Assembly (NCBI RefSeq): GCF_900496995.4
Contig: NC_044027.1
Coordinates: forward strand, 9,820,743-9,884,742
Direction of reading: 5' to 3'
Source of the DNA: Aquila chrysaetos chrysaetos
Taxonomy: Eukaryota > Chordata > Aves > Accipitriformes > Accipitridae
Length of the DNA stretch: 64,000 nucleotides
Made by a program: the position numbers and the translations under genes. Below, in pieces: positions 1 to 44,100 of the stretch (positions are counted from its first letter, which is position 1; the number at the start of each line of letters is the position of its first letter). Below the pieces are notes generated by a model. That model worked only from the letters and a program-made list of their open reading frames with translations, made no database searches and was not told the DNA's origin.

Positions 1-59
1 TTGATTTATGTTTTAGTAGATCTTCCTCCAGTCTGATTGATCTATTCCCTTCTTCCTAG

Positions 60-14164
<14,105 letters not shown>

Positions 14165-15539
14165 CTCCGGAAAAAGAGACAAACTGTTGAGAACAGAGCG
14201 ACTTTGGTGTCTCTTTGCCTGTACCTCACAGGAAGATGGTCAGGCCAACTTGCTCTCCTCCCTTGACTGTACCGTATTTAAGTTGAGATGTCCATGGCAG
14301 CTGCTCATTCTATTGGCCATGGTCTGACACACAGGACCAGAGGATCTCATTTGGTTGAAAAATCATCTCCTCTTCTGAATCATTTCCTGGGAATACTGTG
14401 AGAGGGGTTTTATTAGATACCCGTACACCTTTGGGCAAAACAAATGAGTGAAACTTTGAGGGACTTGGAGCTCTCTCCTGGGTGGAATAGAAGGCTACCA
14501 GTCGCTGAGAGCGCTACCACTGAAGAACAGATTTCTAGAAGTAAAGACTTCAGTCTTCTAAAACTATTCCATTAAATCAAATGGAAGTCTTGTGCACATT
14601 AGCAAGTGTTTCTGTATGCTCTTGCTACAGACAATATGTATAGTGAGAGACTAGAAATGTCTAGAGCTAGGAAATGGTTTAACAGACTTGAGAACTGACG
14701 GAGCATTTAGCAACCCTTTGGAAGTAACACTACCAGGGTCTACGGAGGATGCTGATACAAGAGTCCAAGATCATGTTCTTTTTTCCTGTGGTTGTTAAGC
14801 ACTGCTTTTGTTATATATGTGCATTTTCCCCACACTGGATTTTTTCTAGAAAAAAAAATTTTGAAAATGAATGTTAAAGGTCATAGGAAGGTCACTGCAG
14901 TAGAAGTTCTTCTTTTGACCTACAAATTAAGGCTAGGGTAGGGAGTTTGTATTGAAAAGTAGCTGATACTGTACTACTGTCACTATGTAGATTTATTAGC
15001 CTAATGAACTTGTAGCCACAATGGACTGATGTGCAATTAATCCTGTATAAGTACCCATTAATATGAGATCTGTTAATGCTGTTACATGTGCAGAGGGAAC
15101 TTAGATTTGGTGAAACCGAATGGCTGAGAGCAGAACCCGCTATGTCACTTGTCATAGCTCATGTGAGAGGAAAAGGAGCAGAGTACGGGTCGTCCCCTGG
15201 CACACGTGTGCGCACACACACTCAGATACGTATGTCTAGCATCAGTGGTTCCTCTTCAGGCCTGCAGCAGGGTTAGTGCTATTGGCCAGGCAGATGCACT
15301 TCGGCCCAGGCTCCTTTATTGCTGTGATCAAATCTGGCATCGGGAGATGGGACTGACATATCCCCTTAGTTTGGGTTTGTGTTTTATTTTGGATTCTCCC
15401 TGCACAACGCAAGACCATTTACTCATTGAAATTGGGGTTGTTTTTTGTTCATCGTGTCACAAACGGCTCATTCTTTGGAGGGTTTTAGAGGGCTCTGAAA
15501 TCCATTTGGAGTGAGTTAGAGAATTCAGCTCGTTTCTAC

Positions 15540-15545
15540 AATAAA
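15540..15545 (+). promoter_or_regulatory. Candidate polyadenylation signal AATAAA (proximal)
   Basis: Canonical hexamer about 1.4 kb after the DDR stop codon. Use is not demonstrated. Confidence 0.35.
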
Positions 15546-16468
15546 TCCATTGTGGATTTACCAGCTGCCTGGGGAATACTCTGCTATTCCCTCTTCTTTT
15601 AGCAAGATACTTAGGAAAACCAAATATTTCATAAGCTGGGAGAAGATGAAAGCTCAGCACTTGGCTTTTTTTAAACAGCATTCAGCATAGCATATATTTC
15701 CAGTAAAGATTATAAAGATAATTTTTATCTTGGCCACAAGCATAGTATGAATGGCTGTCTGTGCTATGAGCTCTTACAGAGGGAACTGCTGAGAGAGGGA
15801 ATGTCAAAACAGTTATAATACGAAGATAACTTTATGTTGAAAGAAAAAGCATGCTTCTGAATTGGCAGCTGCCAGGATGAAGCCTGGCATGGCCGTGTCT
15901 GCTCCCTGGGCAGAACAAACTCTGTTGTGAAGTTTTCCAGTTGCAGCTTACTTGATAGGACTGTGCCCAGGTTGTCCCGCTGCAGACCTGGTGTGGGGTT
16001 CCCCTGGCTGTGTGTAGGCATCTCCATCCGAGCTGCTCCTCTGAGCACCCTTTACGTCCAAGTCATCTCATCTCCCTGTGAGGGCTACACAGGCTCAGTT
16101 GAATCTCATCCCCAAGTAAGTATTATTTTTTGCCTTTGACTAGAGGGGTCCAGGGTTAGCTGCTGTTACATGTGTGCATCGTCTGTCTGGAGCTGAGCAA
16201 TGGGAGTCAAAGCCAGTGTGGTCCCTGCTGCAGCCTGTTGGGCACTGGTGGCTGGCAAACCATGCATCGATTGTATTTCTGGAGTATTTCTATCCTGTCC
16301 CAGAAAATGTACCCAAGTAATACACAGCCATGTGCGTGATCTCCTGTATTTTGGAGTTTAGAGATAACAGAGCGCTGTAACGTCACCTGGATGGGCTTTG
16401 TACTTCTGTTATGTCAGGATGTGCTGTTCCTCCATTGACATGTTGACATACGAAGTTTCTCTCTTATC

Positions 16469-16474
16469 AATAAA
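16469..16474 (+). promoter_or_regulatory. Candidate polyadenylation signal AATAAA (distal)
   Basis: Canonical hexamer about 2.3 kb after the DDR stop codon, in an AT-richer stretch. Use is not demonstrated. Confidence 0.35.
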
Positions 16475-16520
16475 TTCTAATGATAACCTTGACAAAAGTG
16501 AATTTCTACTTTTTTACCTA

Positions 16521-18101
16521 GGTGTCTGCACTTAGGACAAGTATTTTGGTCTGATTATTCAATAGCTCTTTGGTAAATGTGTGACCCCCAGGTTTGGAAG
16601 GAGCAGCCACTGGCTGTGGTTGTTTAAAGGAGTGAGCTTCGAAGAGTGTTTCTAAAAATGCTGGGACGATGCTGGCCTGAGCCTCATCAGGAGCTGAGGA
16701 GGCTGGTGGGACCTGGAACAGCCTGGAATCGTTGTTCTGTGCCATGAATACAGTGCTGTATTTCAGTAAGCAATTTTTTTTTTGTGTGTTCATATTAAAC
16801 TCAGAGGAAGATCTAGACTGGGAGGGACCTTTGTAGGTCTCCAATCCAGTTGTCCACTAAAAGCTGAGCTAACTTCAAAGCTGCACTGGGGTGCTCTGGG
16901 TGTTTCCCCACTGAGCTTTGAAGATCTCCAGGAATGGAGATGCCACTGTGTGCCAGGGCTGAGCCTCTCCCTTGGGCGAGAATTTTCTCCTTGTGTCCAG
17001 TGGGCCTTCCCCTTGTCACATCTTGTGCCTGTTACCTCTTGGTGTTTTGCTGCAAGCCTCTGAGAAGAGCTGTCGTACACCTCGCAGACCCATCCACCCT
17101 GCAGACCCGGGGTTGCTGGAGAGGTAGACCCCTGATCGGAGCTCAGGTATTTGGGCAAACTCAAATATTTTTATAAAGGCTGGAGGTTCCAGATCTCCCA
17201 AAGTGTTTAGGCACCAAGGGCCAAGGTCAAAGCAGCATTTTTATCTTGGATACAATTTTGAGTGGAATATAGACACCTAAACAGATGAGAACAACCCTTG
17301 AATACTCTATGATTTCTGGTTAGTATCTTTGAAGTATCTGCCAGCCATGTGGCCGAGCTCTTCAAGGCCATAGAGGGACTTTGGCAGTGAAGCAGGCTTG
17401 CTGCTGGTATTGCGGTTGGTGGAAGCAATGCTGGTGCTAATAGGTGTGGTGGTCTTTGATTTGAGGATATACTGGCCACCATGGCTGTTCAGTAAAGAGG
17501 AGACCCATGTCCTGGGCCCCCCTTCAGCTGGAGAGGGGTGAAACCCAGCTGAAACCCACTGCACACAAGACAACATGACCATACGATACTGGGAACAGGA
17601 ACAACCTTTATCCTGTGTGAAGCAAGGCAGTGAAGGGTTGCATCCTCAAACAGCCAGACCAGGAGGGCAACAAGGAGCAGGGAGAGGAGAGCTGAGCCTT
17701 ACACTGCAGGGCAGTGAATCCCTAACCCCTGCCTCGGGGTTCCCTCAACACAAAGGTGTGCACGTGGCTGCGTGTGCAGACGGCGCCCGCCTGGCCCTGT
17801 GTGGGCTGCGCCAGTGACCAGGGCACGCACAGCCAGGCTCTCCTGAGTTGGGCGTGTTGGACACGAACCGCAGTGTGAACACGTATTTGTGCTGGGGCTG
17901 CTTATGAGGAACATCTGGCGCTACTGTCCCAAGGGCTATGAGCCTTCAGGAAACCTGACAAATGCTATAAAATCTCCGTGCTCATCCAAAACTTCCAGGT
18001 GGTGGGGGAAAAAAAGCCATGTCCAGAAAAACCTGGTAAGCTGTGTGCTGCAGCTGGAAGCGCTGTCAGGTACTGACGTTGCTTTCGGCAGCATCACAGA
18101 G
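16521..18101. other. Intergenic interval between DDR and CIMIP2A
   Basis: About 1.6 kb with no convincing exon, RNA gene or repeat. Its last few hundred bases must contain the CIMIP2A promoter and 5' UTR. No TATA box was recognised. Confidence 0.5.
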
Positions 18102-18115
18102 GTTTCCTGGGCGAC
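18102..18115 (+). promoter_or_regulatory. Weak RFX X-box-like site upstream of CIMIP2A
   Basis: GTTTCCTGGGCGAC partly matches the X-box consensus GTNRCC-N2-RGYAAC, about 60 bases upstream of the start codon. The fit is imperfect in both half-sites. Confidence 0.25.
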
Positions 18116-18172
18116 TGCACTGAGCTGAATCTCCTTCCTCCCACACCCACCACTGAGAGCTGCTGCATTACC

Positions 18173-33367
<15,195 letters not shown>

Positions 33368-33374
33368 AAAATGC

Positions 33375-33380
33375 TTTAAT
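33375..33380 (-). promoter_or_regulatory. Candidate TUBB4B polyadenylation signal ATTAAA
   Basis: TTTAAT on the plus strand reads ATTAAA on the minus strand, about 127 bases after the TUBB4B stop codon and 8 bases past the CIMIP2A stop codon. If used, cleavage would fall inside the last coding exon of CIMIP2A, so the two mature transcripts would overlap in antisense. Confidence 0.45.
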
Positions 33381-33506
33381 GGTGCCTGTACAGCATTTGA
33401 AGTGACTTTCAGACAGGAAGAGGAACACAACACAGACAGAGAAGTTTTGAATGAAAGAGTTCATACAGCTTTAAACAAAATTTACAGGTGTTCATCTGCA
33501 TAGCTT

Positions 33507-35504
<1,998 letters not shown>

Positions 35505-35583
35505 GATGGCGGCGGCACTGCTCACTCCCTCCCAACGCCACTCTTGCCCCAACCGACTCTGACGGCGCGAGGCGACCGCCAAG

Positions 35584-35593
35584 CTTTATATAG
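35584..35593 (-). promoter_or_regulatory. TUBB4B: TATA box of TUBB4B
   Basis: The minus strand reads CTATATAAAG about 80 bases upstream of the start codon, the right place for a core promoter with a short 5' UTR. Confidence 0.75.
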
Positions 35594-35650
35594 CAGCGGA
35601 ATGCGCGCGCAGCCTTCTTTTCCCCGCCCGGGCGGCCATCCGCAGCGGCT

Positions 35651-35890
35651 ATTGGCCACTCATAACGAGGCTCTAAAAATGAGGAAGTCTGGTTGGATGG
35701 GGCGCTGTCATTCAAATCAGTGGCTCCTATTTGCTCCGCCCGGCTGTCTGTTGATTTTACTGTTAGGCAACGGGGGCCCACGAATACCCGCCCTACTCGC
35801 TCAGGGCACTCCCGATTGGCTTAATTGAATGATTGATGTCGAGCGTGATTGGCTGTCGGCCTCAGGGATGAGCTAACGTCATTTGATTGG
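35651..35890 (-). promoter_or_regulatory. TUBB4B: Array of four CCAAT boxes upstream of TUBB4B
   Basis: ATTGG on the plus strand (CCAAT on the minus strand) occurs at 35651-35655, 35815-35819, 35848-35852 and 35886-35890, each followed by C. NF-Y binds such boxes and clusters are typical of strongly expressed genes. An RFX-like half-site GGCAAC lies at about 35766-35771. Confidence 0.55.
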
Positions 35891-36091
35891 CTGAAAACAA
35901 AGTGTCCTAGTAACCGTCGCAATGACTCCGCAGCAGGCCCTGGGCGGTGGCTCGCGCAGCCGCCCATTCCCGAAGCCGTGTGCGCGCTTTGCGCAGCGTA
36001 GGCGGCAGCTCCTCCTTACTGCGGGAGTAGGGGGAGGGAGGGCGGTTTCCGGGGAAACCGGGCCGGGCCGTTCCCCCCCGCGGGTCCCGAG

Positions 36092-36102
<11 letters not shown>

Positions 36103-36122
<20 letters not shown>
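36103..36122. repeat. CA dinucleotide repeat
   Basis: Ten CA units inside the CpG island upstream of TUBB4B. Confidence 0.85.
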
Positions 36123-36620
36123 CCCCGCCTCTCCCCTCCGCTCCTCCGGCAGGGCCTCGGCCGCCCGTCCCCGCCGCCACCCCCTTCCCCCGCCGTCCAT
36201 CGGCCCCGGGGCGCTGCAGCGGCGCGGTGGGGGCAGGGAGCCCGTCTGCGCAGGCGCGGGCTGCGGCGCCTTTCTAGCACTTTCTGGCGCGCAGCCGCCT
36301 GAGGCAGCGGGGGCCGGGCCGCAGTTGTTATGGCGTGCGCGCTCCGCGGCGGGAAGCGGCTAGGCCGGGTACGGCCTGCGGCAGCGGCCAGTGGCGGGGT
36401 GGCCCGCCCTCTGCTTCGGGGAGCCCGCGGCCGCCAGAGGCCGGGGAGAGCCGTTTGGCGGCAGCTCCTTTGTGGGAAGGTGCTGTGCGGCGAGGGGAGC
36501 GCTCGTGTGAGGTGGTGTCCTCTCACGGGTCTCGAGGTGGGTGGCTGGCTGGCTCGCTCACCGAGTCCTGCCGAGGGTGAGCAGAGCAGCGCTGTGCTAG
36601 GTGATCCCTCTGTTCATGTT

Positions 36621-39600
36621 GCAGCCCTCTAGTGAGGCAGCCGAGCATCCCAAGCTGGATAAATGCCTCCCTTGCTTACCTGTTCTCTCTCCGTCTCTTA
36701 CTCTGCTGTATTGTTCCTTTCTGCCATCCAACTTTGTTAGCACATTCTTGTATAGACTGTTCATCTATTGGTCACAGCTTCTACTGAGCATACTTTGTTG
36801 TTTCAGCAGAGTCGTCTTATGATTATATGTATTCATTAGGATGCCAGCAACGTCTACAAGTCCTAGCATCTCTTCTTGTTTCATACTGTAGCTAAAACTT
36901 GAAAGAGACTCCTAATTGAATTCTCCAAACCTAGCTAGTGTCAAACTGCTGCCTTGATGTGGGGGTGGACTGTGGCAAAAGCAGCAATGACCTCAATTCT
37001 TTCTACACAAACAGAGCACATTGGGCTGGCACTCTGTGTCATTCAGGCATTCATATGAGACAGAGGTACGTTATGGCTTGTATACATATCACGATCTATG
37101 TTTGGCTAACAATAATCAAACTGCTTCTGTGACTGGGTCACGTGAGGAGGTGGGCAGGAGAATAGCATTGTGAAGACTTTTGCTGGAGATCAAATAGCCT
37201 GTGGTAGATGGCTTAATACAAAGGTTATGGTGATTGATATTTCTGGCGTGTAAACAACATAATCCCCCAGAGATGCTGGATGGAGCCTGGGAGGACTTGG
37301 AGCAGCCCCGGAGACCCTGGGAGGAGCCCCACAGCATCAAGAGTGACCCAAGAGGATCCTGGGCGGTGCCAGGAGCTCTTGAGAAAGACCTTTATCAGCC
37401 CCAGAGGTGCCCAGACACAACTAGGAAGACACACGTACAGCTCATCCTCCGCATTCAAAGCCAGAATGCAGGAGGTTTATGCAGTTTACTTCGAGATAGC
37501 TGAGTAATGCAAAGGCATTAGGGTCCAGATTTACCCCACCTAAATATAGACATTTATTTGAATAGTTAACTCTGGGCTGTATTCACACTGGAGTCAGTGG
37601 AAAGGGATGGCTCGACCTATTCCAGCTCTGAATAGCCCTCTGACAACAGCTTTCTGTTCTCTGTAAGGGTGTTTGAGGTGACCAAATCCAAAATCTCAGT
37701 ATCATTTCAGTATCAAAGGCAGCCAAGATGAATCCAGATCAGACTTGCTCAAGATTTCATACAAAGCTGTAATAATCAGTAAAGACAGCTTTTCATCCAG
37801 GACGTGATGCCATCTCTTCAGAGTAACATAAAAAATGGATGCTGTCTTCTTTCTGATTAAAAAGAGAGAATGTAGAATGTCTTGCCTGTGTTCTGCTGTC
37901 TAGGAAAGTACATTCAGCATAAATTCTCATCGAGGCGTACTCAGAACAGCGTTAGCAAGCTTCTGCGCTCATGAAGCCCTAGAAAACCATCCCTAAAATG
38001 GAGCAGGGGGAGCCACTGCAGGGCTAGTAGGAGGTTTGCTGGTACAAGTGCTGCTGTATTTAATGCGGATACGGAGTTTTTTTCAGCTAGGGCCAGAAAG
38101 CAAAGGACTGCACATCAGTGACAAAGATCTATTTCCTTACTTTGTTAGAAATCATGAGCCTTTGTAGCCGGTGCTTCTCACAGCTTGTGCTTCAGCCCGC
38201 ACTGCCTTTAATGTTTGGGAAGCTGTTCTGTAATGTATAGAGTGAGAAATGGTTGCCACCCCCAGCATTTCCAGTGGCAGCAAAAAAGTGGAAATATGCT
38301 GCTCTGTTAAGACTTCCAATCTCTATCTCTAAAATGCTATCAGGATTGCACCCAACAGAGCAGGGGGTAGCACCCTATGGGGTAGCTAAAACTTTGCTCC
38401 TGTGATTGAGCCTCCAGAGGTTTCCCTGGGAGATTCAGCCACCTGAAGATCTATGGGTTAGGAGGCATTTCAAATTATTCATGCTACACTTATTTTTGCT
38501 AATTCTGTCCCAGTCAGGTAGTACTTCTGTTCTTGGCTACATGCAGATCCACAGGAAATGACAATTCTATTTTAAATATTTTTGCATTTTAAAAATTAAA
38601 GTCAAATGCCAGTACTTCTAAGCTCTCTGTGAGGAGGAACACAGCCAAGCTGCCAGGAATCTCCATGGAGAGCTGCTGGAGCTGCCGACTATCTTAGCCC
38701 TGTGACTTCTAATACTGTGGCAGCCCAGCAACCTAATTAGTGCGTACCAGAAGGTGAGCTGGCAAGTAACGAGGCAGGTTTCTGCCAGAACCTTGTCTCA
38801 GACGAAGCATTCCTTCAAAGGCAAACCTCTGTACAAAACACTGACAATTGGGCAAATTCTGGGAGGAAAAAATTGCACGTTCCATGGTCCTGCCTGAGCA
38901 AAATGCTGAAGTGCGTTTCTAATCGTTGTTGGTTTAGTGGACAGCCTGCACAGAGACACCGCTGCAGATTCCTGGGGTGGGGGAGTGGGGGGCAGTTGGA
39001 AAGCAATTGGGATAGCAGACGAGAACAGCTCGACCAAGGTGGGGAGGTATGTGGCTCCCACATCATGTTTTCATTGAAGACATCTGTTTTATCGGGTATT
39101 TGATTTCTTTGAAAGCTCTCCTCAAACGCTGCTGCAAGTGACAAGCAAGGAGGTTTCACCTCATTTATGTGCTTCCAAATTTCCCATCTGTAAGTTTGCT
39201 GTATCAGTTAATGGCTGTAACGGGGGTACTAGAAAACATTAGGGGCCAATATCACAAGGGCAAAGTCCCTGGGTATAATCCAAAGAAAGACATGGTAGTG
39301 AAGTTAAAACTAAGTTGGAAATTGCATTTCTGTTTCATTGAACTATATATTAGTTGTTTTTTAACTTTTTATTGTAATTGTTTTTGTGTTTTTTGTTGAC
39401 ATGGAAACAGATTTTACTGTGAATACAACTGGTTTGAGCAGAGTGGGGAGATGCTTGCTTTAACTTTTCAGTATTGCATTCCCCTTTTACTGAACCAGTG
39501 TTCTTTGTGTGCTATGGGGTATATAGAGATGATCCCTCCCCTTGGCAGGCAGGCAGACAACGGCTATAATTCTTCTCTTGATGCTTAACCAGCAAGATAG

Positions 39601-42600
39601 CAGTCTGTGTCTCTGAAATAGCATCCTAGTCTAAACTGAGCCTCGTACCTGGGGCTGGGGTGATGTTGGGGCTGGCAGGAGCCGAAACAGAAATCACAGA
39701 ACTAATTCTGTTTATATAGGTAAAAATCTGAAGCCCTGAGTTTGAGAGGGACACTGCAGGACGAATGTGGGTGGAAGCCTGCCTCCAGAACTGAAAAGCT
39801 TTTGGTGTTGGGGTCATTCCAGGTTTATGGTAACACTGAAGTATGACGTGGGCATGTACAGACCTTTTGTCATTCTAGTCTTTCTGTTACTTCTAAGGAT
39901 AAACAATGCTTTGTTTTATAGAACTTATTGCTCCTGAGAGATTGAAGTTATTGAAGGTGAGGGGCTGCTTCCAGAGACTAGTGAGTGAGATGTGCAATTG
40001 TGGCATTCCTGCTTGAGAGAAATAGGAGCCGCTGAATGGGATCAAGCCACGGGTCCATCCAAGCCAGTATCTTGTCTCTAATGATTAGCAGCAGCTGGCA
40101 AGGAAGAACAGGGCAAACATACATGGATGTGGCAGGCAATTCTTTAGCCACGAGCAAGTAACTTTTGGTTTAATAGCCCCAATGGATTATTATGAATTTA
40201 TCTAATCACCTTTTGCAGCCATGTGAACTTTTGGCATAAACAACCTCCTATCATGATGAGTCCCACAGTTTAACCACAAGTTGTGTGGAAGAAGAGCTCC
40301 TTCCATTTGGTTTGATGATTTCCACTGAGCTCCTCAGTTCAGAAGAAAGCCTGTCACTTCAAAGCTTGCACTCAAGAGAGTCTTAAACTTTGTCAGTGAT
40401 TACCATGAAACAGAAGGTAATGCTAAACCAGCTTTTACGTGGCGTAAAGTTCAGCATTAATTGGCAGTTTACATCTCCTTCGTGTTTAAAACCAGTGAAC
40501 TTTGAACACTATTCCCGTAAAGTTTCCCTCATTCGGTTCCAGATCTCCGCCACTGTACACTGTCCAGCGATAAGTCTTATAGGTATCGCTTTCTTTCACT
40601 TGGGAGATCTGTTTCTCCGGAGAATTTCCACCAAGAAGTGGTGACTAATTCGATCATGAGGTGCGCATATGGTGACACCCCCTGCTGTGAACAAAAATAA
40701 GCTTTCCTTCACACAGAAGTTGATTTTATCATTCCTCTGTCTCTCTCAAACCTCCTCTTCTTCATTCCCAGTGCAGTCTTCTTCCTATTAGGGATTATTC
40801 TTTCCCCCTCTTGTTTCCAAAAAAGGCTTCATCCACGCTAGTGCCCATTCTCCCTGCATAGAGGCCTTCTTCCACTAAAGCCACGGCTTCTTAAATCACT
40901 GATTAGAGCTGCTTTTACATCCCACACATAGAGAGCTTCCATACTGCAGTGTGTCTTTCATCTGTGTCCACATCAGGAGTCTCCTTGACAAGTTTCCAGA
41001 CAAGCCTGCTTGCTAATTTATTTGATTTGTGGTGGGACCAGCTACTGGCTGTGTTGCAGCTTTCCGAAGGCTTAAGGTGCTGTTCTGCCAGCCTCCCTCT
41101 TGTGACTAATCCCTGTCATTACACACTCAGGGGAGCAACAGCTTACGTTCTGCGTTTATGAGTTGAACAGGGGATCTAAAAGCACAGTACTGCAAGAAGG
41201 CTCTGAATGTCTCATATCGAGAGGATGGTGGAAACCAGGTCTAAGACACTTCTGCCTGTTCTCCACTGTGTACGAGTACACAGTGATGTTTGCACTTGCA
41301 AAACATCAAAACGCTTTGACTTGCCTGGGTTTGATGGCATTACGAAAGGACTTTTATATTAAGAGAACTAGGGCAAAAATTGGGGTTTTACTGATCCCAG
41401 TATTCATTCGGGCTTGTTCTTCTGCTAGCATTTCCATCTACTTCAGTATGTTCTGAATTAGCTCTTGGAGTAGGAATGACAATCCATGAGGTAGGATATA
41501 AACATCATATGGCTTCCTACTACTCTGGAAGGTACTCAGGTACATGATCATAGGCATGGTACAAGAACAAAATAAAAATGTACTGATCAATCTTTAAATC
41601 CAGACATCCTAAAAGGCACTCCTCTCATGTTGTGCTGGATTTGCTCCTCCAGTGTTTGTGGATTTCAAGTTATTTCATTATCCTTTATTATAACAGCCCC
41701 AAACAACTGAAATGAGTGCAAGTACTGCAGTGCCTGGTGCTGTACATTGTTTCTAAACTTGCTATTCCAGAGGCCTTCCCTTAACCACTGAACTAGATAC
41801 CTCCACAGGCAGCACAGTATCTCAAGGGGAGGAGGAGTTACAATCACTGCATTACTAATGGACAGCTGGAGCTCAGCCACATGACAAGTTTTGCAGAGTC
41901 CTTGAAGTATGCATGACATTCTCATGACTTGCCAAGATAAGCTAGGAAGTCTGTGACAGCACCTGCTAGAGAGTCTAGCTCTGTGAAATCCCGGTGAACT
42001 AATTAATCCATAAATGTCCTGTGAAATACCAGTATCTCAAAAAGCAGCACTTATCTACCGCCCTGCCTCAGATACAGCCAGGTACCGAGAGGGAGGTTAG
42101 GTGTCTCTCCTACAACTCCAGGGAGCCTGGGTGCATCAGAACAGGAAGAAAGAAACAACTCTGGTCCTGTGGTGGTGAACTTCATACTGCAAAATGGGAC
42201 TGCAGGCAGTAAACGGTTATTTCTCTCAATTTTCATGGAAATTCATTGGTACAACCCAGATGGGATGTACTGGTTGGGAATCCATGACGCTTTGGAAATG
42301 TTATAAATTGGAAGAAAGACAGGAACTAACATACTGCTACAAACATGCTGAAATGTAATTTAGGCCACTCTAGCCAGCAGCAGGTCAGCTAACTTACGTG
42401 TTTCTGGAGCTAAGATAGAGAAAGTGCTTTCTGGTGTCAATTTTTATATCTAATACTTTTGATTTCCCTCTTATTGATACTTAGTGACAGCAGCAGAACT
42501 GCAATTACATGTGAGCAGACATTATCTGCCAGAAGAGCTCTCCTATGGTTCAGCCTGAGTGAGAAGCGAGAGAGCTATGCATCAACTTAAAGAATTTAGG

Positions 42601-43800
42601 GACAGTTAGAAAATCCTCATTATTAATCATTTCTACAATTGCACTGTAGCCAAAGGGCTGCAAGCATCTTTGTTTCAAAGTGAGTTAATCTAGAATCTCC
42701 TTTTAAGTAGATTTCTGTTGTCCAGGTAATCTGGGGATTAATTCTGCAAATTTATGTACTGCTGCCATGAAGGAGCTGCTTGTATAGAGAGCTGGGAGAA
42801 AGGAATATGTTACTTTTGTTAGTTTCCATTCTTCTCATAAGTTCCCCATTTTGTTATTTTTTGCCTTTTTTATGACTAAAAGCACACTTCGGGGCTTTTA
42901 ACATACCAGTCTAGCTCATCATCTAGTAAATACATCTATAAGTGGTTTTTTTTCTGCCGGATAGAGAATGGTACACACCGTCAATACTGCCCATTCCAAG
43001 CCCGGTTCACGCGGTAACCCTAGCTGCTGGGGCTGCAGCTTGGGATGGGCAGCACAGTCTGCCCGTCCCACCTGCCCCCGTGACCTGCCTGCAGGAGAAG
43101 ACAGCACTGGCAGTATTTGGAAGGAATGATGGGAAAGGAGGGAGCAGAGCTGCCGCCTGTAGTGCGTGGACCACTGGGAAAAGAACTTCAGGCATTGAAA
43201 TGTCTCACTGTGCCTTTGCAGCTTTTAGCTCAAGAGTTTAGGATCTGCTCTAAATCAAGTGTTTGTGGATTGTCTTCACATCACAGAGTGGTGGCTCAGC
43301 GTCAAATGGTGGCTCAAATGTCATAGATTTAATGGGGCAAATTAGGCCATGTGTACGTGCCATCACCCAATACAGCTCAGTGGCATGTGTAAGGCAAAAG
43401 TAAAGTGTCAGGAGGACATACTGAGCTTCTTGCCTAATTGCTCACTTATTATCTGCATGGAAGTCCCAAAGCTTCTAAACAAGAGCTTGGGGAAGTTCCA
43501 GCCAATGTCCTTTTCTCTTGGACCCTGTAATCTAGTATTCAAAATCAAGAAGGTGTAATGACTGAGCAGGCCAGAACACCTGGAGTCCTGGGATTCCTGG
43601 CATCTCACTGGCTTATTTCCATTTCTGACAGTGATAGGATTCTTCTTGGGCAGGTTGCAAATCTCAGGCAGGAATCCCACAGTTCTCATATGTGCTGACA
43701 GGTCACAGAGCCAGAGCTCTGTTTAATGATTGCATTTCCAGATGCAGGAGGAATGAAGTCTCAGGAATTTCCCCGATATCGCTGACTCCCTGATAACCTC
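36621..43800. other. Long intergenic interval without a recognised gene
   Basis: About 7.2 kb with only short, low-complexity or random-looking open frames on both strands. No tubulin, nucleotidase or other family motif, RNA gene or interspersed repeat was recognised. A short GGAG/CCTGGG-rich stretch lies at about 37275-37400. The interval could be the intron of a plus-strand transcript running from the CpG island to the candidate terminal exon at 43819. Confidence 0.5.
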
Positions 43801-43818
43801 TTCTTTTTTTCTATGCAG

Positions 43819-44100
43819 GCTTGCCTGAATCCCTCCTACCTTCTTCAGATGGTTTGAGCAAAGAACACATCAAAGATGTAGACACGTCTCTCATCAACTA
43901 AATACCAGCAACCAGGTTACCTGAAGTAATTTTCTGCCTACCTGCCACTGGGAAGAAAGTGCCTTCAGGGGTTCTCATTGTGTACCCCGAAAGTACACAG
44001 CATAACAGCCCTTGAGTAAACAGAGGCAAAATCAGCATCCCCCATCCTCCTCACTGAAACACTCTGTGTTCACAATAAACCCCCCGCTTTGATCTCTTGC
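43819..44100 (+). other. Candidate terminal exon of an unidentified plus-strand transcript
   Basis: A strong acceptor (TTCTTTTTTTCTATGCAG) ends at 43818. With one preceding base, the next 26 codons read open to TAA at 43899-43901 (LPESLLP ... VDTSLIN), and an AATAAA lies at 44074-44079. The peptide is not recognised and no upstream partner exon was found, so it may be non-coding or chance. Confidence 0.25.

Larger units (their letters stand above)
14165..16520 (+). other. Probable 3' UTR of the DDR gene
   Basis: Non-coding sequence directly after the DDR stop codon. AATAAA hexamers lie at 15540-15545 and 16469-16474, which would give a 3' UTR of about 1.4 or 2.3 kb. The 3' end is inferred only from these signals. 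Confidence 0.45.

Noticed and set aside
35879-36526. 215-residue minus-strand open frame and a 100-residue plus-strand frame at 36330
   Set aside because: Arg/Pro-rich products of GC-rich promoter sequence with no family resemblance.
37234-37507. Open frames rich in Pro, Trp and Glu
   Set aside because: Low-complexity GGAG/CCTGGG-rich stretch; no splice or family support.
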